From: Leifsonia poae
GTDB taxonomy: Bacteria > Actinomycetota > Actinomycetes > Actinomycetales > Microbacteriaceae
Length of the DNA: 64,000 bases
Assembly: GCF_020009625.1 (NCBI RefSeq)
Contig: NZ_JAIHLP010000002.1
Span: 124,001-188,000 of the forward strand
Direction of reading: 5' to 3'
Part shown: positions 8,985-18,534 of the stretch, piece after piece
Layout of the letters: each line of letters opens with the position of its first letter
How positions within the stretch are numbered: position 1 is the stretch's first letter
Notes under the pieces: model-generated
The model's database searches: none
Seen by the model: the letters and a program-made list of their open reading frames with translations, nothing else
What the model was told of the DNA's origin: nothing
Program-made: the position numbers and the translations under genes

Positions 8985-10087
8985 TCACGGGAGAGACTTC
9001 TGCCAGGTGCCGGTGAGCCCGTGCTGGCGGAAACCGAAGGCGTCGTTGACCGCGAGCATGGGGGTGTTCTCGGCGGCGTTCCAGGTGAGCAGGCGACGGA
9101 TGTGCGGCGCGACTTCGGCCAACCGGTCGAGGTTCTCGAGTTTGAGCAGCGTGCCCAGTCGATGTCCGCGGTGGGCCGGCGCGACGAGGGTGTCGTACTG
9201 CTCGGCCTTGTCGCCGTCTTCGGGCACCGCGATCTCGGTGTACCCCACGAGGGTTCCGCTCGGGAGGTGCTGGGCTGCGGTTACGAGCAGCGGCTCGCCC
9301 CGCGCGATGAGTTCGTTCTCGTGTTCCCGCACGCGGGCCGTCGTCCAGGTCTCGGTGTCGAGTTCGATGCCGCTCTGCGGAACGTCGACCGTCATCCGTG
9401 CCTTGAGAGCGGCGAAGTCGGCGATGAGGTCGTCGGGGACCGTGCGCCACCAGGTGATGGTTCGATAGTCGGCGGACTGCGCTCTAGCGTCGGCGACGAG
9501 CCGGCCACGCCGTTCCGCGGCCAGCGGGAGGGCCAGCTCGCTGGAACGCTCCACCTGCCCGAGACGGTAGCCGTGGCGGAGTGCGAAGGCCACCTCCGGC
9601 GACCCGGCCGGCAGCCCGTCCCTGCCGATGGGTGCGTGCACGCGGCCCCTGTCGTGGGCCGCGGCGGCACGGAGGGCGGCAGCGGGATGCTCCGTGTACG
9701 CCGAGATGACGGTGCGCCCGCCGTCGGCGACCAGATCTTCCCCTTTCGCGAGCAGGGCTGATCCGATTCCGCGCCGCCGGAGCGCAGGGACGACGTGGAC
9801 GAGCAGAGTGGCGGTCACTGCGTTCTCTTCGAGGGGAAGATCGCGAGCACCCGGCCGACGATGGCGCCGTCGACGACCGCGACGAACGCCATGAGCTCGC
9901 GGAACTCCTGCGCCCGGAAACCGGCCAGTTCGGCTTCGGCTGTGACCACGAAGTCCTCGTTGTGCCAGAGTTCCACGGAGATACCGTTGAGAACAGCGAC
10001 CATCTCCTCGAAGGCGGCCGACTCCGGGGTGCCGAGACGCGACGGGACGGGGAGCTCAGCGATGACGGTGCGGCCGGCTTCGGTCAT
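8985..10087 (-). pseudogene. Tandem GNAT acetyltransferase gene, split by a one-base frame disruption
   Basis: Two adjoining minus-strand reading frames, 9815-10087 (90 residues) and 8985-9818 (277 residues), together make one double-GNAT protein. The first frame ends shortly after DGAIVGRVLA. In the other frame the sequence across the junction reads LPLEEN, then RRRGIGSALL, the acetyl-CoA-binding motif, which is the expected continuation. The second GNAT repeat has APAHRGHRLGTLL and AENTPMLAVNDAFGF. The whole span is 1103 bases; one more base would give a 367-residue protein. The break falls around 9836-9850. The second frame has a GTG that overlaps the first stop (GTGA), so two coupled polypeptides are formally possible. 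Substrate unknown. Confidence 0.8.
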
Positions 10088-10296
10088 CCGTCGGCACCTC
10101 CCCGCCCTCCCGAAAGCCTCAGCCTACTTCCGGTTGTTCGCCATCGCACCCGGTTCGTCGGGACGCTTTCCGGGCCGGTCTGACCGGCTTATCAGGCTCG
10201 TGCGGGGTCCGCGGGCGTTGCTGGCGCTGTGATCGCGGTCGCGTCGGGTAAATTTGGCGCAGGTGTTCGAGGGACGAAAGAGATGAGGGGCGCCGG

Positions 10297-13200
10297 GTGT
10301 ATCTGAAGAGCCTGACGCTCAAAGGGTTCAAATCCTTTGCGACGGCGACGACGTTCGCGTTCGAACAGGGCGTGACCTGCGTGGTCGGCCCCAACGGTTC
10401 CGGCAAGTCGAACGTGGTGGATGCGCTCGCCTGGGTGATGGGGGAGCAGGGGGCGAAGACGCTGCGCGGCGGCAAGATGGAGGACGTCATCTTCGCCGGC
10501 ACCTCCACACGCGGCCCGCTCGGCCGCGCCGAGGTCACCCTCACCATCGACAACTCCGACGGTGCTCTGCCGATCGAGTACTCCGAAGTCACCATCTCGC
10601 GCACGCTCTTCCGCAACGGCGGAAGTGAGTACGCGATCAACGGCTCCGCGTGCCGCCTGCTCGATGTGCAGGAACTGCTCAGCGACTCCGGTCTGGGGCG
10701 CGAGATGCATGTGATCGTCGGGCAGGGGCAGCTGGACGCGGTGCTGCACGCCAGCCCGGAGGACCGCCGCGGGTTCATCGAGGAGGCGGCGGGGATCCTG
10801 AAGCACCGCCGGCGGAAAGAGAAGACCCTCCGCAAGCTGGAGGCGATGCAGACGAACCTGACGCGGCTGAGCGATCTCGCGGGAGAGATCCGGCGCCAGC
10901 TGAAGCCGCTCGGGCATCAGGCCGAGATCGCGCGCGAAGCCCAGTCGATCGCGGCGATCGTGCGTGACGCGCGGGCCCGCCTGTTGGCGGACGAGGTGGT
11001 GACCCTGCGCACGGCGCTCGACGACCACGGGCGGACCGAATCGGAGCGGCACAGCGAGCGGATCGTGCTGCAGGAGCAACTGGAGCAGAAGCAGCTGCGG
11101 GTTGCCCGGTTGGAGCAGGCGCAGGTCGGCGACGAGGTGGATGCCGCCCGGCGCACGGCGTTCGGGCTCGAGTCGGTGCAGGAGCGACTGCGCAATCTGT
11201 ACACGATGGCCAACCAGCGGCTCGCGCTGCTCGGAAGTCAGGCCGAGGCACCCGAATCCCGTCCCGGAGTGAGCCCGCAGATGGTCGAGGACGCGCGGGA
11301 CGAGGTGGAGCGTCTGCGCACCGTGGTGTCGACGGCGGAGGCCGCCTGGGTCACCGCACAGTCGACCACCCGGGCCGCGCGGTCTCGCCTCGACGCTGTC
11401 GATGAGGAGATCGCCGCGCAGAGCGCCCTCGTCTCCCGGCACGACCTGGAGATCACGAAGCTGAGCGGGCAGGCCGACGCCGCCGCCCAGCGGCTGGCGG
11501 CGGTTCGCGGCGAGGTCCTTCGGCAGCAGAACGCCTTCGATGCCGCCACCGAGCGGCGGGAGAAGGCGCGCGCCGAATTCGCCGCGCGGGAGGCGGAGGC
11601 GGCGACCGCCGACGTCGGCGAGGGCAACCTCGACGAAGCCTACGAGCTCGCGCAAGCCGATGTGTTCGAGGCCGAAGGTGAGATCGAACGCCTGCGCGAA
11701 GACCTGCACACGCTGGAGCGGGAGCGCGACGCCCTCGCCGCCCGCACCAGTGCGCTCTCGCTCGCCCTCGATCAGAAGGACGGTTCGGCCGCCCTGGTCG
11801 CCGCCCGACTGCCCGGGGTCACCGGTCTCGTCGCGGAGCACATCCGCGTGCATCCTGGCTTTGAGACGTCGATCGCGGCCGCCCTCGGCACTCTGGCGGA
11901 CGCGGTGCTCGCGCACGACCGAGACGGCGCGTTCGCGGCCATCGCCCACGCCACCGCCGACGAGCTCGGCCGGGTCGAAGTGATCATCGCCGACGCGGTG
12001 GCGTCGGATGTCGACCTGGGGGGCATCGACGGGGTCGTCGCAGCCCGGTCGGTGGTCGAGGCGCCCGGTGGTGTGCTCGGCATCCTCGGGTTCACCGCCA
12101 TCGCGGACGACCTGCCCTCAGCGCGGGCGGCGGCCGCTGCATATGGCGGGCGGCGGCTCGGCGGCCCGGTGACGATCATCACCAAGACCGGCGAGGTGCT
12201 GACCGATTTCGTGCTGCGCGGCGGATCCGGTGCCAAGCAGAGCCGCATCGAGCTGATCGCGGATCGCGACGCGACCGACGACCGGCTCGCCGAGGTCACC
12301 TCGCTGATCGATCGCGCCAGGTTCGCTCTCGCCGAGCAGCGCGGTGTGCTGCAGGTGGCGAAGGAGCAGTCGCAGGCTGCCCTGTCGTCATTGCGCGAGT
12401 TCGATGCCCGGCTGGCCGCCCAGACGGAGCAACTGAACCGGCTCAAGGTTCAGTTGGAGGCTTCACAGGCAGAGTTCGAGCGGCTGAACACTGCGTTGGC
12501 GTTGGCGGGCGACCGCGTGGCCGAGGCCGGGGCCGCAGCCGAGAAGGCCAAGGCCGAGCTCGAGACGGCACGGTCGCGACCGCGGCCCATCCTCGACGTG
12601 AGCGCGCGCGACACGCTGTCCGTCGAACTGGAAGCCACGCGGGAGGCCGAAGTGGAGGCACGGCTCGGCGTCGAGACCGCCAAGGAGCGTGTGCGTGCCG
12701 AGCAGGCCCGAGGAGAGGCCCTCGCCCGGCAGCTCGACGCTGAGCGGGCCGCCGCGGAGGAGGCCGCACGGCGTGCCGTTATCCGTCGTCGCCAGGTGGA
12801 GGCCGCCACAGGGGTCATCGACGCGCTGCCGGCCGTGCTCGATTCGGTCGACCGGTCGGTCGCGCAGGCGCGTGTCGAACTCGCCGGCGCCGAGGCGCGG
12901 CGGGCGACCCAGAACGAGGAGCTCTCGGCTCTGCGTCGCGAGGAGAACGCGCTGCGTGAGCGACTTCAGGTGATCACTGAGAGCGTGCACGGGCTCGAAC
13001 TGCAGATCTACGAGAAGAAGCTGCACCTGTCCAGCCTCCTGGAGCGCGCGGGAAGCGAGCTCGGACTCGTCGAAGACGTGCTCGTGGCAGAGTACGGGCC
13101 CGAGGTGCCGATCCCGGTGGACATCGACCGACGGGAGGCGGCGGAGCCCGATGCTGATGACCGGGACGGACCCGGCGACGCATCCCAACCCGCCGCTGCG

Positions 13201-13881
13201 GTGGAGACCGTTCCGTTCGACCGCGAGCGGCAGCAGAAGCGGCTGGCGGCCGCCGAGCGCAAGCTCGCCCAGCTGGGCCGGGTGAACCCGTTGGCCCTTG
13301 AAGAGTTCGCGGCGCTCGAGCAACGGCACAAGTTCCTCACCGAGCAGCTCACCGACCTCAGCAACACCCGCAAAGACCTGCTCACGATCATCGAAGAGAT
13401 CGACGAGAAGATGCAGGTGATCTTCGAGTCGGCCTTCGAAGACACCAAGGAGGCGTTCGGCTACGTCTTCCCCATCCTGTTCCCGGGCGGCACCGGGAGC
13501 ATCTCGCTGACCAACCCCGACGATCTGCTCACGACCGGCATCGAGGTGTCGGTGAAACCGGCCGGCAAGAAGATCGAGCGCCTCTCATTGCTCTCCGGCG
13601 GTGAGCGTTCGCTGGCGGCGGTGGCGCTGCTGATCGCGATCTTCAAGGCCCGCCCCAGCCCGTTCTACATCATGGACGAGGTGGAGGCGGCACTCGACGA
13701 CGCGAACCTCGGGCGCCTGCTCACCATTTTCCAGGATCTGAGGGAGACGAGCCAGCTCATCGTCATCACGCACCAGAAGCGCACGATGGAGATCGCAGAT
13801 GCGCTCTACGGCGTCTCGATGCGGCAGGACGGCGTCTCGGCGGTGGTCGGCCAGCGCGTCGCTCAGGAGCAGGCTTCCTGA
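10297..13881 (+). CDS. smc: Chromosome segregation protein SMC
   Basis: Structural maintenance of chromosomes ATPase that compacts and segregates DNA with ScpA and ScpB. The 1194-residue product is full length: Walker A GPNGSGKSN at 31-39, Q-loop MGEQGAKTLRGG, long coiled coil, hinge near residues 500-650 (FVLRGGSGAKQ), second coil, ABC signature LSGGE at 1099-1103 and Walker B with MDE at 1126-1128. Start is GTG at 10297 (YLKSLTLKGFKSFA). Between it and the upstream minus-strand gene are 209 bases in which no confident promoter was recognised. Convergent with the next gene, only 19 bases away. Confidence 0.97.
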   Translation: MYLKSLTLKGFKSFATATTFAFEQGVTCVVGPNGSGKSNVVDALAWVMGEQGAKTLRGGKMEDVIFAGTSTRGPLGRAEVTLTIDNSDGALPIEYSEVTISRTLFRNGGSEYAINGSACRLLDVQELLSDSGLGREMHVIVGQGQLDAVLHASPEDRRGFIEEAAGILKHRRRKEKTLRKLEAMQTNLTRLSDLAGEIRRQLKPLGHQAEIAREAQSIAAIVRDARARLLADEVVTLRTALDDHGRTESERHSERIVLQEQLEQKQLRVARLEQAQVGDEVDAARRTAFGLESVQERLRNLYTMANQRLALLGSQAEAPESRPGVSPQMVEDARDEVERLRTVVSTAEAAWVTAQSTTRAARSRLDAVDEEIAAQSALVSRHDLEITKLSGQADAAAQRLAAVRGEVLRQQNAFDAATERREKARAEFAAREAEAATADVGEGNLDEAYELAQADVFEAEGEIERLREDLHTLERERDALAARTSALSLALDQKDGSAALVAARLPGVTGLVAEHIRVHPGFETSIAAALGTLADAVLAHDRDGAFAAIAHATADELGRVEVIIADAVASDVDLGGIDGVVAARSVVEAPGGVLGILGFTAIADDLPSARAAAAAYGGRRLGGPVTIITKTGEVLTDFVLRGGSGAKQSRIELIADRDATDDRLAEVTSLIDRARFALAEQRGVLQVAKEQSQAALSSLREFDARLAAQTEQLNRLKVQLEASQAEFERLNTALALAGDRVAEAGAAAEKAKAELETARSRPRPILDVSARDTLSVELEATREAEVEARLGVETAKERVRAEQARGEALARQLDAERAAAEEAARRAVIRRRQVEAATGVIDALPAVLDSVDRSVAQARVELAGAEARRATQNEELSALRREENALRERLQVITESVHGLELQIYEKKLHLSSLLERAGSELGLVEDVLVAEYGPEVPIPVDIDRREAAEPDADDRDGPGDASQPAAAVETVPFDRERQQKRLAAAERKLAQLGRVNPLALEEFAALEQRHKFLTEQLTDLSNTRKDLLTIIEEIDEKMQVIFESAFEDTKEAFGYVFPILFPGGTGSISLTNPDDLLTTGIEVSVKPAGKKIERLSLLSGGERSLAAVALLIAIFKARPSPFYIMDEVEAALDDANLGRLLTIFQDLRETSQLIVITHQKRTMEIADALYGVSMRQDGVSAVVGQRVAQEQAS

Positions 13882-13900
13882 GCCGCCGGCCGCCACTCGG

Positions 13901-15562
13901 CTAGCGTTCCGCGGATTCCACCGGGTCGGCGTACCCCCGCCTGGTCAGCTGGTAGCGGGCGCTCGAGGCTATTTTGACGGTCATCCGGTTCTGCCCGGCC
14001 GTTCCCGCGTAGTCGTACACCTGGAACGGTCCGCAATCGATCACGGCCGACGGGGTTCCGAGCAGGCGGATGGCGAGCGCGCGGCGGGAGGGCGCATCCA
14101 CGATGAAGTACGACGGCGCTCGATCGCGGAACGAGGCGAGGTTCGTCATCCACGCGCGGGCGCCGAGGGTGCTGTCGACCTGAAGAACGTCGACGCGGCC
14201 CGTTCCGTACACATCGAGGGCGCGTGACGCCCAATAGGAGCCTTCCCCGACGATGTTCCGGTCGCCGATCCACCTCTGCAGGCAGCTCAGCCCGGGACTC
14301 GCGCTCTGCGCGGTGATGGTCGTCAGCGTGGCGATAGCCGGGGTGGCGACCATGGCGGAGGCGAGGAGTACCGCGGCGCCGGCCACGGTCGCAGTGATCC
14401 GCATGACGCGATGCGCGCGCTTGGCGCTCCGGCGCCAGAGCGCCGGAGCGAGGAGGACGAGGAGCGGGAACACGAAGACAGGACCGAGATAGCGTGTGGC
14501 CGTGCTGCCGACGAGCACGCTGCCGACCACTGTCACAAGCACCGAGCCGATCACGAACACCGGGATCACGACGCCGGAGGGCGAGCGGTGCGGCTCGCGG
14601 AGAGACCGGATGCCGGTGGCGACCGCCGCGCCGAGGAGGAGCAGCAGGAGCACGGCCTCGGTGATCCCGAGCGGGGTGCTGACGAAGGTTCGCAGCACCC
14701 CGGCGAAGAACGACAGGCTCTCCGGAATCTGCGAGAAATGCACATAGGAGCCGGCATTCGGCAGCAGGTAGCGTGACAGCGCGAAGCGGGCGAGATAGCC
14801 GGCAGCGCCGCCGGCGAGGAGCGGCGCGGCGAGCAGTACCGTCATCCGCCAGGGCAGCACGTGCAGGAGGGAGGCGAAGGCGAGGGCGCCCAGGAACGGT
14901 ACCGCGAACTGCAGGAGCACGAGGGGGTTCGACACGGTCTGCACGCCGAGCAGCAGCGCCGAAGCCGCGGCGAAGACTCCATACCGAGGGGATCGCACCG
15001 GGGTCGTCCGTTGAAACGCCCGAGTCAGCCACAGTGCGAGTGCCAGCAAGGCGAGCGCGGTCATCGTCGCGCCGTAGTAGTACGTGGTGAGCAGGGTGAA
15101 CGTGGCGACGGAACCGTTCGTCTGGGTTCCCCGGATCTCGAGCGCCACGAACACGAGGAACACCAGCGAGGCCAGCATCGGCGCGGCGATCCGGTGCCAG
15201 CGGCGTGGCCAGCCGATGTGCGCGGCGCAGGCCCGGAAGAGGGCGTAGAGCAGAACCGAGTTGAGGATCGCGTTGAGCGCGAGAGCGGCTTTGACCGAGC
15301 CGCCGACGATCGCCGAGCAGAGCAGGTAGAGCGGAAGCTCCGGCAGCAGGAAGAGCTGCGACGACATCACCCATTCCATCGGCTGGCCGGCTGCGATGGA
15401 CTGACGGAACAGGGGGAGGACGAGAGAGTCGCCGTCGTAGAAGAAGATCTGCTGCCCGTGGGCGGAGAGCGCGACGGCCAGCACGGCGGCGGTCAGGAGG
15501 CCGATGGCCACGGGAGCGGCGATCTCTGACGCCAGCACGCTCACAAGGGACCGGACTCTCAC
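13901..15562 (-). CDS. Polytopic membrane protein of unknown function
   Basis: Product of 553 residues, not recognised. Roughly ten or more hydrophobic segments run through it from residue 15 to about 410, then a C-terminal extracytoplasmic domain of about 140 residues contains two Cys and the segments VGEGSYWASRALDVYG and IDCGPFQVYDYAG. An acidic motif in the first loop (FFYDGDSLVLPL) and the topology recall GT-C type glycosyltransferases, but no family is claimed. The start is GTG with a -10-like TAGCGT (complement of 15569-15574) 6 bases upstream, so it may be leaderless. It stands alone between smc and the CHAD gene, 55 bases from the latter. Confidence 0.8.
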   Translation of the reverse strand: MRVRSLVSVLASEIAAPVAIGLLTAAVLAVALSAHGQQIFFYDGDSLVLPLFRQSIAAGQPMEWVMSSQLFLLPELPLYLLCSAIVGGSVKAALALNAILNSVLLYALFRACAAHIGWPRRWHRIAAPMLASLVFLVFVALEIRGTQTNGSVATFTLLTTYYYGATMTALALLALALWLTRAFQRTTPVRSPRYGVFAAASALLLGVQTVSNPLVLLQFAVPFLGALAFASLLHVLPWRMTVLLAAPLLAGGAAGYLARFALSRYLLPNAGSYVHFSQIPESLSFFAGVLRTFVSTPLGITEAVLLLLLLGAAVATGIRSLREPHRSPSGVVIPVFVIGSVLVTVVGSVLVGSTATRYLGPVFVFPLLVLLAPALWRRSAKRAHRVMRITATVAGAAVLLASAMVATPAIATLTTITAQSASPGLSCLQRWIGDRNIVGEGSYWASRALDVYGTGRVDVLQVDSTLGARAWMTNLASFRDRAPSYFIVDAPSRRALAIRLLGTPSAVIDCGPFQVYDYAGTAGQNRMTVKIASSARYQLTRRGYADPVESAER

Positions 15563-15617
15563 ACCCCAACGCTAGAAGGTCACACTGATCCGGTGCTGGA
15601 CGAGCGTGTGGACTTCC

Positions 15618-16430
15618 TCAGGCGGCGGTGATGGCCGTGAACTGTTCGGGGAGTGTGCTCAGGATGCCGGCCGACTGCGCGGCACAGTCGGCCGCGAGGC
15701 GCGTGAGCGCCTCCGCTTCCCCAGAGTGCATCGCGGGTGCCGCGGCCCGGCGCACGAGGAACTCGGACAAAAGCTGAAGGTCGCGCGCCCTCCCCAGCGA
15801 CTCCTGCAGGGATTCGGCCGCGGCAGCGAGCCTCACGGCCGAACGCCCCAGTACATCGACGGATGCCTCGGCAGCGTAGCGGAGTCGCCGCGCGGCCTTC
15901 CGCGCTTCATGCAACCGGTCGGCCGTGTCGTCGGGGCCAAGCGGCTTGATCGCCGCTGCCGCTCGGGCCAGTGCGCGACGTGCGAACCGGCGTGGGTGCT
16001 TCTGCCCGTGCTCGCCCAGCGGCGGCGCGGATGCGAACGCCTCCAGCTCGGCGAGGAGTTCGCGGCGATCGGCTCGGCGGAGGTCGGCGAGCAGCGAGAG
16101 ACGGGCGGATTCGGCGGCCGAACCGGACTCGTCGGCGATGCGGAGTAGCACATCGTCGCCGTCGTTCCCGGTGCCGGCCGCAGCGAGCCCGGAGAGAGCG
16201 CTCGCCCTCACCTGCAGGTCGCGGACCTCGCCGAGGGCCGTGCTGAGCTCGCGAAGCCGCTGTCGCAGGCGACGGGCCGCCGTGCTTTGGAAGGCGCGGC
16301 GGTAGACCTGGAGCACACTGCGCAGGCGCCGCACCCGGGTGCGCGCCTGGTGCACCGCGTCGTCACCCGTCTCCTGCACGGCGACGAGCTGTTCGGCCAG
16401 CTCGGCCGACAGCGCCACGAGGGAGAACAT
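15618..16430 (-). CDS. CHAD domain protein
   Basis: CHAD domains are conserved, mostly helical, His-containing domains that bind inorganic polyphosphate. The 270-residue product shows the two related halves expected: AVHQARTRVRRLRSVLQVYR near the N-terminus and LHEARKAARRLRYAAEASVD around residue 195, both with the conserved His and runs of Arg. No CYTH phosphatase domain is attached. ATG at 16430 is favoured because a -10-like TACGGT (complement of 16437-16442) lies 6 bases before it; a GTG at 16436 is the alternative. It diverges from ftsY with only 30 bases between start codons. Confidence 0.87.
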   Translation of the reverse strand: MFSLVALSAELAEQLVAVQETGDDAVHQARTRVRRLRSVLQVYRRAFQSTAARRLRQRLRELSTALGEVRDLQVRASALSGLAAAGTGNDGDDVLLRIADESGSAAESARLSLLADLRRADRRELLAELEAFASAPPLGEHGQKHPRRFARRALARAAAAIKPLGPDDTADRLHEARKAARRLRYAAEASVDVLGRSAVRLAAAAESLQESLGRARDLQLLSEFLVRRAAAPAMHSGEAEALTRLAADCAAQSAGILSTLPEQFTAITAA

Positions 16431-16460
16431 GGTCACACCGTAACAACTAGGCTCGTGCCC

Positions 16461-17336
16461 ATGGCAGAACGCACTCCCTGGTCGCTGTCGAGCGCGCTTC
16501 GCGGCATGTTCTCGAAGAAGACGATCGATGAAGACACCTGGGACGACCTCGAAACGGCGCTCATCACCGCGGACTTCGGACCGGATGTGACGGAGGCCAT
16601 CGTCGCCGACCTCCGCGCGAAGGTCGAACGGTACCGCACCACCGACCCGGCCGATCTGCAGCGGATGCTGCGCGAGAGCCTGGAGGAGCGGCTTTCGAAG
16701 CTCGACACCACTCTCAAGCTCAGCGAACGTCCTGCGGTCGTGTTGGTCGTCGGGGTCAACGGCGTCGGCAAGACCACGACGATCGGCAAGTTCGCGAAAT
16801 TCCTGCGCACCTACGACCGCACCGTCATCGTCGGAGCCGCAGACACCTTCCGTGCGGCGGCCGTCGAGCAGCTCGCCACCTGGGCCGACCGCGCCGGTGC
16901 GCAGATCGTGCGCCCGCAGCAGCAGGGGCAGGATCCGGCCTCTGTCGCCTTCCAGACCGTTGAGCGCGCCAAACAGGAGGGGATCGAGATCGCCATCATC
17001 GACACCGCCGGTCGCCTGCAGACCAAGGGCGGTCTGATGGATGAGCTCTCGAAGATCAAACGCGTCGTCGAGAAGCAGGCCCCGATCTCGGAGGTGCTCC
17101 TCGTGCTCGACGCGACGACCGGCCAGAATGGGCTCTCCCAAGCGGAGGCTTTCATCGAACACGCCGGTGTGACCGGGCTCGTGCTCACCAAGCTCGACGG
17201 GTCGGCCAAGGGCGGATTCGTGCTCGCCGTGCAGGAGAAGACCGGCATTCCGATCAAGCTCGTCGGGCAGGGCGAGGGGATCAACGACCTCACCGGTTTC
17301 ACGCCGCACGTCTTCGCGCAGCAATTGGTGGGGTAG
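16461..17336 (+). CDS. ftsY: Signal recognition particle receptor FtsY
   Basis: SRP receptor GTPase that docks Ffh-ribosome complexes at the membrane. The 291-residue product consists of the NG domain only: N helices, then P-loop GVNGVGKTTTIGK, DTFRAAAVEQL, the DTAGR motif (IIDTAGRLQ), TKLDGSAKGG, and the C-terminal GQGEGINDLTGF. The acidic A domain seen in Escherichia coli is absent, as in many actinobacteria. ATG at 16461 fits the conserved N domain; a TAGGCT at 16448-16453 lies 7 bases upstream and no Shine-Dalgarno is seen, so translation is probably leaderless. Confidence 0.96.
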   Translation: MAERTPWSLSSALRGMFSKKTIDEDTWDDLETALITADFGPDVTEAIVADLRAKVERYRTTDPADLQRMLRESLEERLSKLDTTLKLSERPAVVLVVGVNGVGKTTTIGKFAKFLRTYDRTVIVGAADTFRAAAVEQLATWADRAGAQIVRPQQQGQDPASVAFQTVERAKQEGIEIAIIDTAGRLQTKGGLMDELSKIKRVVEKQAPISEVLLVLDATTGQNGLSQAEAFIEHAGVTGLVLTKLDGSAKGGFVLAVQEKTGIPIKLVGQGEGINDLTGFTPHVFAQQLVG

Positions 17337-17344
17337 GGAGCGAC

Positions 17345-17848
17345 ATGGCCATCGAACACGACTATTTCGGGATCATCGACGAGACGGCGAGCGGCGGTCT
17401 GGCCTGGTCCGACAGCATCGACGTCACCGAGCAGGTGGTGGAGGTCGACCTCCTCGCCGACGATGAGGCCGCAGTTCCGGCATTCGCACTGGATGCGGCG
17501 GCCTCGCTCATCCATGCGCTCGACGGCTTCGACGCCCGAGCCCGTGATGCGCTGATCGCCGAGCTCAGTTCGCGGGCGTCGGCGACGACGACCTACATCG
17601 ACAGCCACGTGGAGAAGCTCGGCGACAGCCTGGTGGAGCTCCTCGTGCACAATTCGGGCGACATCGCTGTCGATGTGCTCCGCTCGCTCCAGCTGCTGCG
17701 CGTGGTCATCCAGCCCGACCACGCCGACGAAGACGAAGTGTTCGCCACCTTCGACTATTCGATCAGTCCGGACGAGACGGATGCGCTGCTCACCGTGAGC
17801 TTCGACTTTCGCGGGGATGTCGTCTCGATCGACACGCAGGACGAATGA
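17345..17848 (+). CDS. DUF2004-like conserved protein
   Basis: Acidic protein of 167 residues beginning MAIEHDYFGIIDE, with no membrane segment or signal peptide. Its helical middle (ARDALIAELSSRA) and C-terminal beta-rich half resemble the DUF2004 family found in Microbacteriaceae and Firmicutes; function unknown. It starts 8 bases after ftsY with GGGAG upstream, and its stop overlaps the following GNAT start (ATGA), so it is probably transcribed with ftsY. Confidence 0.7.
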   Translation: MAIEHDYFGIIDETASGGLAWSDSIDVTEQVVEVDLLADDEAAVPAFALDAAASLIHALDGFDARARDALIAELSSRASATTTYIDSHVEKLGDSLVELLVHNSGDIAVDVLRSLQLLRVVIQPDHADEDEVFATFDYSISPDETDALLTVSFDFRGDVVSIDTQDE

Positions 17849-18522
17849 GCGCCTTCGTGCCCATCGAGGATCAGCGTCCTCGCGATGAGCCCTGGCAGGA
17901 GTTCGGTTGGCCGCTCGACCCGAACGCGGAGCTGCACGGTCGGGTCGTGACGCTCACCGGGGTCCACGATCCCGAGAAGGACGCCGCCGAGCTGTTCGCC
18001 GCGCTTGACGATGATCGCGTCTGGGCTTTCCTCGCGGGCCGGCCCGCCTCGCCGGCGGCGCTGGCCGAACAGCTGGCGGCTCTCAGCGATCCCGGGCCCC
18101 AGTTCCAGTGGCTCGTGCGCACTTCCGTGCCCATCCGCGGCCTCGCCGTCGGGACCGTGATCGGCAAGACCTCCTATCTCGACATCGTCGCCCAGGATGC
18201 GCGCCTCGAGATCGGGTCGACGGCGTATGCGCCCTCGGTGTGGGGGTCGGCCGTGAATCCGGAGACCAAGCTCCTGCTTCTCGGCTACGGGTTCCAGACG
18301 CTGCGAGCGGGGCGGATCCAGCTGAAGACCGATGTGCGCAACGAGCGCTCGCAGCGCGCGATCGACCGCTTGGGGGCGCGTTTCGAGGGCGTTCTGCGTC
18401 GGCATATGCGGCGTGCGGACGGAACCCTGCGCGACACCGTGCTGTTCTCGATCCTCGCCGAAGAGTGGCCGGAGGTACGCGGGCGGCTGAATGAGCGCGT
18501 GCTCTCAGCATCCGACCGTTAA
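17845..18522 (+). CDS. GNAT family N-acetyltransferase (RimJ/RimL-like)
   Basis: Acetyl-CoA-dependent acyltransferase of 225 residues. The GNAT core is visible from AVGTVIGKTSYLDI through LEIGSTAYAPSVWGSAVNPETKLLLLGYGFQTL, the region binding acetyl-CoA, to NERSQRAIDRLGARFEGVLR, a segment typical of RimJ/RimL-type enzymes and their relatives. The acceptor cannot be told from sequence. Translation is probably coupled to the preceding gene by the ATGA overlap. Confidence 0.85.
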   Translation: MSAFVPIEDQRPRDEPWQEFGWPLDPNAELHGRVVTLTGVHDPEKDAAELFAALDDDRVWAFLAGRPASPAALAEQLAALSDPGPQFQWLVRTSVPIRGLAVGTVIGKTSYLDIVAQDARLEIGSTAYAPSVWGSAVNPETKLLLLGYGFQTLRAGRIQLKTDVRNERSQRAIDRLGARFEGVLRRHMRRADGTLRDTVLFSILAEEWPEVRGRLNERVLSASDR

Positions 18523-18534
18523 ACTGGCTGGATC

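Noticed and set aside
10192..11949. 585-residue minus-strand open frame
   Set aside because: Shadow of smc: the plus strand holds unmistakable SMC sequence with Walker A at the expected place.
13882..13900. Stop-codon-embedding terminator between smc and the membrane protein
   Set aside because: Only a 5-bp AGCCG/CGGCT stem with a 12-base loop; too weak to call.
15618..17324. 568-residue frame as a long CHAD protein
   Set aside because: Everything upstream of 16430 is antisense to ftsY; the CHAD domain starts at the chosen ATG.
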